Source: DAOUMF01 sp034408935 (GTDB taxonomy: Bacteria; Chloroflexota; Dehalococcoidia; SM23-28-2; RBG-16-64-32). Taken from it: 64,000 nucleotides of DNA. The stretch covers positions 1 through 64,000 of the forward strand of contig DAOUMV010000025.1 in the NCBI GenBank assembly GCA_034408935.1, given 5' to 3'. Under the pieces are notes generated by a model, which was not told the DNA's origin, made no database searches, and was given only the letters and a program-made list of their open reading frames with translations. The translations under genes were made by a program, and so were the position numbers. Shown in pieces: positions 7,575-15,501 of this stretch (the stretch's first letter is position 1; each line of letters starts with the position of its first letter).

Positions 7575-7603
7575 CTGACCGTAGCGTGGCCCTGGAGTAG
7601 AAT
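7575..7603 (+). promoter_or_regulatory. Promoter of alanine dehydrogenase
   Basis: CTGACC, a 17-base spacer and TAGAAT (7598-7603) precede the gene. The predicted start near 7610 leaves a short leader that contains the ribosome site. It is back to back with the tRNA-Phe promoter. Confidence 0.55.
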
Positions 7604-7636
7604 CCGGTGGGAGCGCGGGTCGCCAGGGAGGTGCGC

Positions 7637-8746
7637 ATGAAGGTCGGTACCGTCACCGAGACCAAAGTCGAAGAGTATCGTGTGGGCTTGACCCCTTCGG
7701 GTGTGGGCGTCCTCACTCAGGCTGGCCACCAGGTGTCGGTCCAGCGTGGTGCCGGGCTCGGCTCCGGCTTCTCAGACGGGGAGTACGAAGCTGCCGGGGC
7801 GTCCCTCGTCGAAACGGCTGCGGAGGTCGCCGCCACCGTCGACCTCCTGGTCAAGGTGAAGGAGCCGCAGCCGCCCGAGCACCTTCTCCTGCGTCGCGGG
7901 CTCATCCTCTTCACGTACCTCCACCTGGCGCCCCAGCCGGACCTCACCCGTGCCCTCCTCCAATCCGGCACCGACAGCATCGCCTACGAGACCGTTTGCA
8001 GGCCGGACGGCTCGCTGCCCCTGCTGTTCCCGATGAGCCAGGTGGCGGGTCGAATGGCCGCCGAGGTGGGGGCCCAGCTTCTCAAGAAACCCGGGCCCGG
8101 CCGAGGCAAGCTGCTGGGCGGTATCACCGGTGTGGCCCCGGCCCGCGCCGTCGTCCTCGGCTCCGGTACCGTGGCCACCGCTGCCTGCCGCGTGCTCGCG
8201 GCCCTGGGGGCACGGATCACCGTCCTCTCTCGCGACGCCCGCCGCCTCTCCGGCATGGAAATCCAGTTCCGCGGCCATCTGAGCACCCGCGTCATAAACC
8301 CTGCTGCCCTGGCCGAGGAGTTGGTGGGGTCGGACCTCCTCATCAGCGGCGTGCTCGTGCCGGGCGGAGTCGCTCCTAAGCTGGTCAGCCGCCAGATGGT
8401 GCGCTCCATGGGCCCCGGCGCCGTAATCGTCGACGTCTCCATCGATCAGGGCGGCGTGTGCGAGACCTCCCGCGCCACTACGCACGCCGAGCCCACCTAC
8501 GTTGAGGAGGGTGTGGTGCACTACTGCGTGCCCAACATGCCCGGTGCCGTGCCTCGCACCTCCACGGAGGCGCTCACCTCTGTCACCCTGCCATATGTCC
8601 TCGACCTGGCAGACCGTGGCCTCGACGCTCTGCGCGAGGATCCGGCCCTGGCCGCCGGAGCCAGCACCGTCCGCGGCAAGCTGGTCAGCCGGCCGGTGGC
8701 GGAGGCCCAGGGCCTGCCCTTCACCCCCTTGGAGCAGGCCCTGTGA
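7637..8746 (+). CDS. ald: Alanine dehydrogenase
   Basis: The protein has 369 residues, the usual family length. The ATG at 7637 is chosen because AGGGAGG precedes it and MKVGTVTETKVEEYRVGLTP is the normal N-terminus. Conserved stretches include LLVKVKEPQP and FTYLHLAPQPD (catalytic Lys/His region), GSLPLLFPMSQVAGRMA, the Rossmann glycines in VVLGSGTVATAACRVLAALG, VIVDVSIDQGG and NMPGAVPRTSTEALT. The cytoplasmic enzyme interconverts L-alanine and pyruvate with NAD. The DRTGG-domain ATPase 31 bp downstream may be co-transcribed but also has its own promoter-like -10 box. Confidence 0.95.
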   Translation: MKVGTVTETKVEEYRVGLTPSGVGVLTQAGHQVSVQRGAGLGSGFSDGEYEAAGASLVETAAEVAATVDLLVKVKEPQPPEHLLLRRGLILFTYLHLAPQPDLTRALLQSGTDSIAYETVCRPDGSLPLLFPMSQVAGRMAAEVGAQLLKKPGPGRGKLLGGITGVAPARAVVLGSGTVATAACRVLAALGARITVLSRDARRLSGMEIQFRGHLSTRVINPAALAEELVGSDLLISGVLVPGGVAPKLVSRQMVRSMGPGAVIVDVSIDQGGVCETSRATTHAEPTYVEEGVVHYCVPNMPGAVPRTSTEALTSVTLPYVLDLADRGLDALREDPALAAGASTVRGKLVSRPVAEAQGLPFTPLEQAL

Positions 8747-8761
8747 CAGCGCCGCTTGTGC

Positions 8762-8767
8762 TATACT
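8762..8767 (+). promoter_or_regulatory. -10 box for leaderless transcript
   Basis: TATACT lies ten bases before the GTG at 8778, within an extended-10-like context, and no ribosome site is present. This suggests a leaderless mRNA. Confidence 0.5.
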
Positions 8768-8777
8768 TCACCAAGTC

Positions 8778-9689
8778 GTGAACTCTCTCCTTATCGCTGC
8801 CCCAGAGCCCCTGTGCGGAAAGACCGCCGTTGCCGTTGCCCTTGGCCAGCGATTCAAGGACAGCGGCCGCACCGTAGCTCTCGTCCGTCTGACGGGAGAC
8901 GGCCACGCCGAGGCCGACGCAGGGCTGTACGCGACCTTGCCCTTCAACGACCGCAGGCGGCCCCGTCCCGTAGAGCCTCAGGAGGCGGCCACCGATGCCG
9001 ATGTCACCCTCATCGAGGCCCCCGCCGGTGACGCTCACGGCCTGGCTCAGTCCCTGCCCGCCAAGGTGCTCGTCGTGGCGGCCTACGCCCATCCTCTTCC
9101 CACCGATCTCCCTTCCTTCTGCGGCACCCTGGGCGACGCCTGTGCCGGCATCGTCATCAACCGCGTCCCCCGGCGCCGCCTCGAGGCCACTAGGGCCGCT
9201 GCCCAGTCCGCCATAAGCGGAGGTGCTCGTCTCGTCGCCCTCATCCCGGAGGACAGGACCCTGGCCGCGCCCTCCCTCGGCGCCATTGCCGAGGCGCTGG
9301 AGTCGGAAGCGACCCTCCCCGATAGCGCCCGCGAGGACGTCATCGACCGTCCCGTGATCTCCTCCATCAGCGCCGATCCGGGCCAGGGCTACTTCGCCCG
9401 ACATGCTCCCAACGCCGTCATCGTTCGCGGCGACAAGCCGGACCAGCAATTGGGCGCCCTCAACGTCGGCGTCCCCTGCCTCATCGTCACCGGCGGCCTG
9501 CCCGTCAGCTCCTACGTGAGGGAGCGAGCCGAGGAGGAGAAGATCCCCATCCTCGCCACTTCCTATGACACCGTCGCCGCCGTCCAGCGGCTGGAGGCCC
9601 TCTACGCCGTCACGCCCTTCTCCGGCCGGGCCAAGGTGGAGCGAGCTGCCCAACTGGCGGGCGATCTGGATATCTCCTCCCTGGACTAG
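8778..9689 (+). CDS. P-loop (AAA_26) and DRTGG-domain protein
   Basis: The protein has 303 residues. The GTG at 8778 is chosen because NSLLIAAPEPLCGKTAVAVA is the expected P-loop N-terminus; the frame is open upstream inside ald but without family sequence. Residues 1-190 resemble the dethiobiotin-synthetase-like ATPase fold (APEPLCGKT P-loop; AGIVINRVPRRRLE; LVALIPEDRTLAAPSLGAIAEAL). Residues 200-300 form a DRTGG domain (NAVIVRGDKPDQQLGAL, LIVTGGLPVSSYVRERAEEEKIPILAT). The same pair of domains makes the regulatory N-terminus of long phosphate acetyltransferases. Here the Pta catalytic part is absent, so it is probably a stand-alone nucleotide-sensing protein. The ligand is unknown. Confidence 0.82.
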   Translation: MNSLLIAAPEPLCGKTAVAVALGQRFKDSGRTVALVRLTGDGHAEADAGLYATLPFNDRRRPRPVEPQEAATDADVTLIEAPAGDAHGLAQSLPAKVLVVAAYAHPLPTDLPSFCGTLGDACAGIVINRVPRRRLEATRAAAQSAISGGARLVALIPEDRTLAAPSLGAIAEALESEATLPDSAREDVIDRPVISSISADPGQGYFARHAPNAVIVRGDKPDQQLGALNVGVPCLIVTGGLPVSSYVRERAEEEKIPILATSYDTVAAVQRLEALYAVTPFSGRAKVERAAQLAGDLDISSLD

Positions 9690-9698
9690 AACAAGAAC

Positions 9699-9729
9699 GG
9701 AGCGGACAGGACTGGTGCCCGTCCGCTCC
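9699..9729. terminator. Bidirectional terminator
   Basis: A 9-bp perfect stem GGAGCGGAC/GTCCGCTCC with a 13-base loop lies between the convergent DRTGG and zinc-ribbon genes. Confidence 0.75.
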
Positions 9730-9749
9730 TTCCGTCGCGCTTCCGAAGC

Positions 9750-10307
9750 CTAATGCTGGAAGCGGGCAGGCTCCACCTCTTGGGCCGCCGGAGAAGCCTC
9801 GATTGGCTCCTGGTCTGTCTTGATCGGCTCCGTGGCGGGAACCTGGGCCGGCCCGGGTTGCGCAGCGGGCGTCGCACCTGGCCGCACCGTCCCGCAGGAG
9901 GGGCAGGCTATCCAGGAGAAGCTCAGCAGCCGCTCGCATTTCGCGCACTGGTCCTTGAGCTGAGTCTTGCACGACGGGCAGAACCGGAAGTCCTTGTCGA
10001 TGAGCTTCCGGCACGACGGACAAGACCCTTCGTCCCCCAGCTCCCGAAGCAGCGCCTCCTCCTCCAGGGAACGGGCGTATGTCTCCTCCAGGGTGTCGCG
10101 CGGGCGCATCAGTAGGTACAGCCCCAGCCCCGGCAGGTTGAACCCGGGGAAGAACATGAGCACGACGAATACGGCGAGGAACTGCAGCGACGAGTCACGG
10201 GTGCGGTCGCGGATGTCACGGTACACCCAGACCACTACGCTGAGCCAGAGTAACAGGGCCCAGATGCCACCCACCACACCGGCCAGAACCGCTAGCTCTC
10301 CCTCCAT
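9750..10307 (-). CDS. Membrane protein with double zinc ribbon
   Basis: The protein has 185 residues. Two membrane segments occupy about residues 5-29 (LAVLAGVVGGIWALLLWLSVVVWVY) and 43-66 (LAVFVVLMFFPGFNLPGLGLYLL). A cytoplasmic part then carries four CxxC knuckles (SCPSCRKL, RFCPSCKT, QCAKCERL, ACPSCGTV), that is two zinc ribbons, followed by a disordered Pro/Ala/Gln tail. This is a common architecture of unknown function. It stands alone and converges on the DRTGG gene. The start is the ATG at 10307, and no clear ribosome site is seen. Confidence 0.8.
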   Translation of the reverse strand: MEGELAVLAGVVGGIWALLLWLSVVVWVYRDIRDRTRDSSLQFLAVFVVLMFFPGFNLPGLGLYLLMRPRDTLEETYARSLEEEALLRELGDEGSCPSCRKLIDKDFRFCPSCKTQLKDQCAKCERLLSFSWIACPSCGTVRPGATPAAQPGPAQVPATEPIKTDQEPIEASPAAQEVEPARFQH

Positions 10308-10427
10308 CGCTACCTGCCCTTAGTGCTACGGAATAAACTCTTGCGCATTATAGCACGGCTCATTCCATCGTTCCATCAAAGGGTAGAACGCACGAGACCG
10401 CCTCTTGGCTTCTCTCCTAGCCCCCGA

Positions 10428-10433
10428 TAAACT
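10428..10433 (+). promoter_or_regulatory. -10 box for rlmD-like gene
   Basis: TAAACT lies 12 bases before the ATG at 10446, and no Shine-Dalgarno is visible. A leaderless or near-leaderless start is likely. Confidence 0.4.
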
Positions 10434-10445
10434 GGTCTCGTAGCC

Positions 10446-11675
10446 ATGTCCCGGCGTAAGCACCGCCAGAGCAGCATTCAGCCCTACCGCCTCAGCGTCA
10501 CCCTGGAGGACATCGCCTACGAGGGTGGTGCCCTGGCACGTCACGACGGCAACGTCGTCTTCGCCGACTACGGTATCCCGGGCGAGGAGGCTGTGGTGGA
10601 GGTGGACCGCGAACGCAAGGGCGTCGCCATCGGCCGCGTGGTGGAGGTGCTTTCGCCTGCCGATGGCCGGGTCGACCCGACCTGTCCGTACTTTGGCACC
10701 TGCGGCGGCTGCCAGTGGCAGCACATCGCCTACCCCAAGCAACTGGAGCTTAAGTCGTACATCGTCCGTGAGCAGCTCCGGCGCGTCGGCAAGTTCGAGG
10801 AGTCACCCGTCTCGCCGGCCCTGGGCGCCGACGACCCCTGGGCCTACCGCAACCACGCCCGCTTCTCGGTCAACCGCGAAGGCGAGCTCGGCTTCGTCTC
10901 CCGGCACGGCCGGCGCTTTCTGCGCATCGACAGATGCCTGATCATGCACCCCTGGGTCAACGAGACGCTCGCTCGGCTCCAGGGCAGGTGCGCCGGTCTC
11001 CACCAAGTGGCGATCCGCTACGGCGTCAACACCGGCGAGGCGCTCATCCATCCGGACCTCAGCGGCATCGAGCCGTCCCTCCCTTCCGGCCAGCGCCACT
11101 ACCACGAGGAGCTGGCCGGAGGCCGCTTCCGCATATCCGGCGCCTCCTTCTTCCAGACCAACACCGCTCAGGCGGAGAAGCTCGTCGACCTCGTGCGGCA
11201 GCGGCTCCGGCTCAGCGGTGGCGAGCTGCTGCTGGACGCCTACGCCGGCGTGGGCACCTTCGCGGTCGCCCTGGCGCCCCACGCCCGCCGCATCATCGCC
11301 ATCGAGGAATCCGCCGCTGCCGTGGACGACGCCATGGCCAACATCGCCGGCTCTCCCAACGTCCAGTTCTTCAAGGGGAAGGTGGAGGCCCTTCTCCCGG
11401 AGATGACGGAGCGGCCCGACGCGGCCATCCTCGACCCGCCTCGCCAGGGCTGCCACTTTAGGGCGCTGGAGCCCGTCCTCGCCCTGGCGCCCGCCCGCAT
11501 CGTCTACGTCTCCTGCGATCCCGCCACCCTCGCTCGTGACCTCCGCCGCCTCGCCGACGGCCTGCCCGGCCAGGGCGGCTACGCTATCGAGGACGTTACC
11601 CCCGTCGATATGTTCCCCCACACGTTCCACATCGAGTGCGTGGCGACGCTTGCCCGGCCTCACCCCTCCCCGTGA
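10446..11675 (+). CDS. rlmD: 23S rRNA (uracil-5-)-methyltransferase, RlmD/TrmA family
   Basis: The protein has 409 residues. An N-terminal TRAM domain (about 15-70, SVTLEDIAYEGGALARHDG) is followed by a four-Cys iron-sulphur motif (CPYFGTCGGCQWQHI, with a further Cys later). The C-terminal SAM methyltransferase includes FFQTNTAQAEKL, LLDAYAGVGTFAVALAP, DPPRQGCH and the catalytic VSCDPATLARDL. The family methylates C5 of a uracil in 23S rRNA (RlmD, RlmC) or tRNA (TrmA); the TRAM domain plus FeS motif favours RlmD-like. maf follows, separated by an inverted repeat. Confidence 0.9.
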   Translation: MSRRKHRQSSIQPYRLSVTLEDIAYEGGALARHDGNVVFADYGIPGEEAVVEVDRERKGVAIGRVVEVLSPADGRVDPTCPYFGTCGGCQWQHIAYPKQLELKSYIVREQLRRVGKFEESPVSPALGADDPWAYRNHARFSVNREGELGFVSRHGRRFLRIDRCLIMHPWVNETLARLQGRCAGLHQVAIRYGVNTGEALIHPDLSGIEPSLPSGQRHYHEELAGGRFRISGASFFQTNTAQAEKLVDLVRQRLRLSGGELLLDAYAGVGTFAVALAPHARRIIAIEESAAAVDDAMANIAGSPNVQFFKGKVEALLPEMTERPDAAILDPPRQGCHFRALEPVLALAPARIVYVSCDPATLARDLRRLADGLPGQGGYAIEDVTPVDMFPHTFHIECVATLARPHPSP

Positions 11676-11680
11676 ACCAA

Positions 11681-11758
11681 CAAACCTTCAAACCAACGAA
11701 GCACGCCAGCCCAGGTTGGAGGCTTGTAGGTTTGCTGGTTCGTAGGTTTCTAGGTTTG
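11681..11758. repeat. Imperfect inverted repeat between rlmD and maf
   Basis: Bases 11681-11700 and 11739-11758 pair over 20 positions with three mismatches. The arms are made of AAACC/GGTTT blocks. The resulting hairpin ends three bases before the GTG of maf and could influence its translation. Confidence 0.6.
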
Positions 11759-11760
11759 CC

Positions 11761-12381
11761 GTGCGCCTGATTCTCGCCTCTGGCTCGCCGCGGCGGCGCG
11801 ACCTGCTGGCCCGCCTGTGCCCGCCGTTCGAGGTCGTTGAGCCCGAGATCGACGAAAGCGCCCTCGGCGGCCGACCGGAGCGCATCGCCCGCCGCCTGGC
11901 TGCCGCCAAGGCGGGGGCTGTCGCCAACGCGCGCCCGGATGCGATCATCCTCGCCGCCGACACCGTCGTTGTTCACCGTGGCGACCTCCTCGGCAAGCCC
12001 CGCGACGCCGCCGAGGCGGAGGCGACTCTTAGGCGCCTGCGTGGGCGCGTCCACCGCGTCGTCACCGCCGTCGCCGTCCTGTCGCCGGGCCACCGTCGGC
12101 CCCTCGTCGAGCACGCCGTCACCCGCGTCACCATGCGCCGCTACACGGATGAAGAAATCGCCGCCTCCATCGCCCGCGGCGACCCCTTCGACAAGGCGGG
12201 GGCGTACGCTATCCAGGACGAGCGGCTTGCGCCGGTGGCGGCTTACGGGGGCTGCTACTGCAACGTCGTAGGTTTGCCGCTGTGGACGGCCGGGGGTCTC
12301 TTGCGTCGGGCTGGGCTCGACATAACGTATGCCAGCGCGACGGGTCTCTTGCCGCAGTGTGGCGAGTGCCCGCTGGGGTAG
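11761..12381 (+). CDS. maf: Maf family nucleoside triphosphate pyrophosphatase
   Basis: The protein has 206 residues from the GTG at 11761 (RLILASGSPRRRDLLARL, the family signature start). Conserved motifs are EPEIDESA, IILAADTVVV, GKPRDAAEAEATLRRLRGRVHRVVTAV and GDPFDKAGAYAIQD. Maf enzymes hydrolyse non-canonical or modified nucleotides such as dTTP/UTP or m5UTP and have been linked to septation. It lies downstream of the rRNA methyltransferase on the same strand. No Shine-Dalgarno is seen. Confidence 0.92.
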   Translation: MRLILASGSPRRRDLLARLCPPFEVVEPEIDESALGGRPERIARRLAAAKAGAVANARPDAIILAADTVVVHRGDLLGKPRDAAEAEATLRRLRGRVHRVVTAVAVLSPGHRRPLVEHAVTRVTMRRYTDEEIAASIARGDPFDKAGAYAIQDERLAPVAAYGGCYCNVVGLPLWTAGGLLRRAGLDITYASATGLLPQCGECPLG

Positions 12382-12597
12382 GCGTAGACTGCGGTTAGCG
12401 CGAGGTTAGGGTGGCGGGGGCTGCTCAGCCTCGGCTCGGCGGTCGAAGACGTGTCTAAGAATTGGCCCCTGTCGTGCGATGCGGTGCTGTCCGAACGCGG
12501 GCGCTGGTAAGCGGCCCGTTAGCGAACGGCTGGCGGAGCGCTATTGACAGGGTCTAGGGGAACGCGAGTAGGCAAGTCCCAGTGGGCGGAAGGCGCG

Positions 12598-12888
12598 CTA
12601 TTCCGAGACCTCGCCGCCCGCGCACTCGGAGGCGGGCGTCCCCGGGTCCACCACGTGGTCTGAGTCCGGGAAATGCCCGGGGTTATGGGGCACGTGCCCT
12701 GGGTCGGACCAGGCGTTCCCGCTGATGGTTATCACGACCCACGGGTTGCTCTCGCTGCCAGTCCTGTGGCAGATCGTGACCTTCTCTAGGGGCTCTGCCG
12801 ATGTCGTCCCAGCGACACCGAACATCGGCACGGCCACAGCTATGAGCAGGCCGGACGCAAACGCAAGGGCAACGATCTTCTTGCGCAT
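12598..12888 (-). CDS. Small secreted protein with CHRTGS motif
   Basis: The protein has 96 residues from the ATG at 12888, which has GGGAGGT upstream; an earlier in-frame ATG at 12927 lacks a ribosome site. It has an N-terminal signal peptide (MRKKIVALAFASGLLIAVAV, cleavage probably after TSA). The mature part has VTICHRTGSESNPWVVITIS followed by a Pro/His-rich stretch (PGHVPHNPGHFPDSDHVVDP) and one more Cys. The ICHRTGS...NPWV pattern recurs in secreted proteins of Gram-positive and related bacteria. The function is unknown. Confidence 0.75.
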   Translation of the reverse strand: MRKKIVALAFASGLLIAVAVPMFGVAGTTSAEPLEKVTICHRTGSESNPWVVITISGNAWSDPGHVPHNPGHFPDSDHVVDPGTPASECAGGEVSE

Positions 12889-13210
12889 TAGAGCTACCTC
12901 CCTCTGCGCTAAATATTCCTTCGACATTCAGGTGATCCCGTTGGTGCGCCTACACTTGCGAGACGCACCCCTCGCTAAACATAACAGTCCCATGGCCCAT
13001 ACGTTACGCCTATTGCTGCCAGGACTGTGGACCGTTTGGCATCTGAATCGGCGTGATGCCGGAGCGGCCCCAAACTTGTTGACATATTACCACACTCGAG
13101 ACAGGAGGACTAGGACGCGCCGCGTGAGCGGCCTTCGCTGCCTCACTGCAGGGGTAGCGGCTTCCCTTCCGTTGCTCCGCCCACCCGAACACCTGTATCA
13201 TTCGGGTAGC
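12889..13210. other. Divergent intergenic region
   Basis: This is 322 bases between a small secreted-protein gene (-) and the helicase (+). It holds no convincing gene. The -10 box of the helicase is at 13196-13201. An open frame continues upstream of the helicase start but is not family-like. Confidence 0.6.
13196..13201 (+). promoter_or_regulatory. -10 box for helicase gene
   Basis: TATCAT lies nine bases before the ATG at 13211, without a ribosome site. This is consistent with a leaderless mRNA. Confidence 0.5.
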
Positions 13211-15487
13211 ATGACGACGCCGACGGAGAGCGGCATCCTTAGGCCCCTCAACCCGCGGCAGCGGGAGGCCGTGGAGCACACGGAGGGCCCGCTCCTCATC
13301 CTGGCCGGGCCCGGCTCCGGCAAGACCCGCGTCATCGCCCACCGCATCGGCTACCTCGTCGCCGAGCGGCGCGTCCATCCCCGCCGCGTCCTCGCTGTCA
13401 CCTTCACCAACAAGGCCGCCCGCGAGATGCGCGACCGCGTCTTCGCCCTCGTCGGCCGGGAGCGCGGGGAGGACATCACGCTGGGCACGTTCCACGCTGT
13501 CTGCGCTCGCACCCTGCGCATCGATGGCGAGCAGATCGGCGTCCCCCGCAGCTTCGCCATCTACGACGACGCGGACCAGATCGCCGCCGTCAAGCAGGCG
13601 ATGAAGGACCTGGCGCTGGACAGCCGCCGCATCGCCCCCCGCGCCGTCCTCGCCGCCATCTCCCGCGCCAAGAGCGAGCTCCAGGGGCCGCGCCAGTTCG
13701 CTGCCCTCGTCGCCGACTACTTCCAGGAGGTTACCTCCCGCGTCTTCGTCCGCTATCAGGACCTGCTGGAGCAGAACTCCGCCCTCGACTTCGATGACCT
13801 CCTCAACAAGACGGTGGAGCTGTTCCAGGAGCGGCCGGACGTGCTGGAGAAGTACGCCCAGCGCTACCTCCACATCCACATCGACGAGTTCCAGGACACC
13901 AACATCGCCCAGTACGTCCTCGCCAAGCAGTGGGCCGGACGCCACCGCAACATCTGTGTCGTCGGCGACCCCGACCAGTCCATCTACACCTGGCGTGCCG
14001 CCGATATCCGCAACATCCTCAACTTCGAGCACGACTTCCCCGACGCCACCGTTGTCATCCTCGACCAGAACTACCGCTCCACCCAGGCCATACTGGACTC
14101 CGCCCACGGCGTCATCGCCGTCAACAAGCAGCGCAAGGAGAAGAACCTGTGGACGGAGAACGACGCCGGCCCACCCATCGTCGTTCACGAGGCGTACGAC
14201 GAGGAGGACGAGGCCGCCTTCGTCGCCGAGGAGGTGCAGCGGCTGGCCAAGGCGGAGAAGCTGTCTCACCGCGGCTTCGCCGTCATGTATCGCACCAACG
14301 CCCAGTCGCGCCCCCTGGAGGAGGCGTTCGTCCGCCGCAACATCCCCTACCGCCTGGTCGGCGGCACCCGCTTCTACGAGCGGCGCGAGGTGAAGGATCT
14401 GCTAGCCTACCTGCGCCTGGTCCACAACCCGTTCGACTCGGTGGCCCTGATGCGGATCATCAACGTGCCCCCGCGCGGCATCGGCGCCCGCACCCTGGCC
14501 GAGCTCACCCGCTGGGCCAGCGAGAGGAACATCCCCGTTTACGCCGCCCTCCAGCTCGTCGCCGACGCCGAGCGTGACTCGCCCGATAACACCGCTCGTC
14601 GTGAGCCTGTCGAACCACTGGCCCACCGCTTCCAGACGCGGACCGTCGGCGCCCTCCTCCGCTTCCTCGGCCTCGCCAACGAGCTCATCGCCGCCGCCAA
14701 GACCGCCTCCCTCTCCAGCCTCCTGGACGCCATCATCGAGCGGACGGGCTATCGCGAGTACCTCCTGGGCGAGGAGAAGGGTGGCGTCGCCGACGGGCAG
14801 GAGCGCTGGGAGAACGTCCAGGAGCTGCGCACCGTCGCCGCCCAGTACGACGAGCTCAAGCCGGAGCACGCCCTCCCCTCCTTCCTCGAGGACGCTGCCC
14901 TCATCACCGACGTGGACGAATACGACGAGAAGGCCGCCGCCGTCACTCTCATCACCCTCCACGCCGCCAAGGGCCTCGAGTTCCCCGCCGTGTTCATCGT
15001 CGGCCTCGAGGAGGGGCTGCTCCCGCACATGCGCTCCCTGGACAGCGGCGACCCCGCCCAACTGGAGGAGGAGCGTCGCCTCTGCTATGTGGGAATGACC
15101 CGCGCCGAGGCCCACCTCTACCTGGTGCGAGCGTTCCGCCGGTCATTTGGCGGCCACAACCCGCCCTCTCGCTTCCTGGCCGACATCCCAGCGGACCTTA
15201 CGGCCCAGAGCGAGCGAGTCGCCGCCCCTACCTTCTGGCCTCGACGATACCGCTACGCTGGCGACCAGGCCGCTCGTCCTGAGCTTGTCGAAGGGCGAGC
15301 GGATTCGGCCCCGGCCGGGACGTTCGCCGCCGGCGACCACGTCCGCCACCCGAAGTTCGGCGATGGCATCGTCGTCTCCTGCCAGCCCTCCGGCTCCGAC
15401 TACCAGGTGGTCGTCGCCTTTCAGGGCGAGGCCGGGATCAAGAAGCTGCTGCTCTCCTTCGCGCCCCTGGAGCGGGTGGACGGCTAG
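13211..15487 (+). CDS. pcrA: ATP-dependent DNA helicase UvrD/PcrA
   Basis: The protein has 758 residues from the ATG at 13211 (MTTPTESGILRPLNPRQREA). Superfamily 1 motifs are complete: the Q motif LNPRQREAV, Walker A AGPGSGKTR, VTFTNKAAREM, GTFHAVCAR, Walker B DEFQDTN, GDPDQSIYTWRAA, NYRST, TLHAAKGLEFPAVF and YVGMTRAE. A C-terminal Tudor-like patch (GDHVRHPKFGDGIVV) is as in PcrA/UvrD. It is a 3'-5' helicase for nucleotide-excision and mismatch repair and for fork and RNA polymerase clearing. Two short repeat elements lie inside the coding frame, giving RREPVEPLA near residue 463 and RPELVEGRA near residue 690. The 3' end is duplicated 0.9 kb downstream. Confidence 0.96.
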   Translation: MTTPTESGILRPLNPRQREAVEHTEGPLLILAGPGSGKTRVIAHRIGYLVAERRVHPRRVLAVTFTNKAAREMRDRVFALVGRERGEDITLGTFHAVCARTLRIDGEQIGVPRSFAIYDDADQIAAVKQAMKDLALDSRRIAPRAVLAAISRAKSELQGPRQFAALVADYFQEVTSRVFVRYQDLLEQNSALDFDDLLNKTVELFQERPDVLEKYAQRYLHIHIDEFQDTNIAQYVLAKQWAGRHRNICVVGDPDQSIYTWRAADIRNILNFEHDFPDATVVILDQNYRSTQAILDSAHGVIAVNKQRKEKNLWTENDAGPPIVVHEAYDEEDEAAFVAEEVQRLAKAEKLSHRGFAVMYRTNAQSRPLEEAFVRRNIPYRLVGGTRFYERREVKDLLAYLRLVHNPFDSVALMRIINVPPRGIGARTLAELTRWASERNIPVYAALQLVADAERDSPDNTARREPVEPLAHRFQTRTVGALLRFLGLANELIAAAKTASLSSLLDAIIERTGYREYLLGEEKGGVADGQERWENVQELRTVAAQYDELKPEHALPSFLEDAALITDVDEYDEKAAAVTLITLHAAKGLEFPAVFIVGLEEGLLPHMRSLDSGDPAQLEEERRLCYVGMTRAEAHLYLVRAFRRSFGGHNPPSRFLADIPADLTAQSERVAAPTFWPRRYRYAGDQAARPELVEGRADSAPAGTFAAGDHVRHPKFGDGIVVSCQPSGSDYQVVVAFQGEAGIKKLLLSFAPLERVDG
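14594..14617. repeat. Dispersed short repeat inside helicase (copy 1)
   Basis: CTCGTCGTGAGCCTGTCGAA is a variant of the widespread element with core TGAGCTTGTCGAAG. In the helicase frame it adds REPVEP. Confidence 0.6.
15271..15301. repeat. Dispersed short repeat inside helicase (copy 2)
   Basis: Hairpin arms CGCTCGTCC and GGGCGAGCG (nine pairs, one G-T) enclose TGAGCTTGTCGAA. In the helicase frame it encodes RPELVEGR in the linker before the C-terminal Tudor-like patch. Confidence 0.75.
15429..15474. repeat. 46-bp direct repeat, copy 1 (helicase 3' end)
   Basis: This is identical to 16357-16402. Here it encodes the helicase C-terminus (AGIKKLLLSFAPLER). The two copies bracket the methyltransferase gene. 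Confidence 0.95.
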
Positions 15488-15501
15488 CGCGGCTCGCGAG
15501 C

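Noticed and set aside
13010..14269. Long open frame on the minus strand opposite the helicase
   Set aside because: It is a product of high GC and biased third positions, its composition is Gly/Val/Asp-rich low complexity, and it overlaps a well-supported helicase gene.
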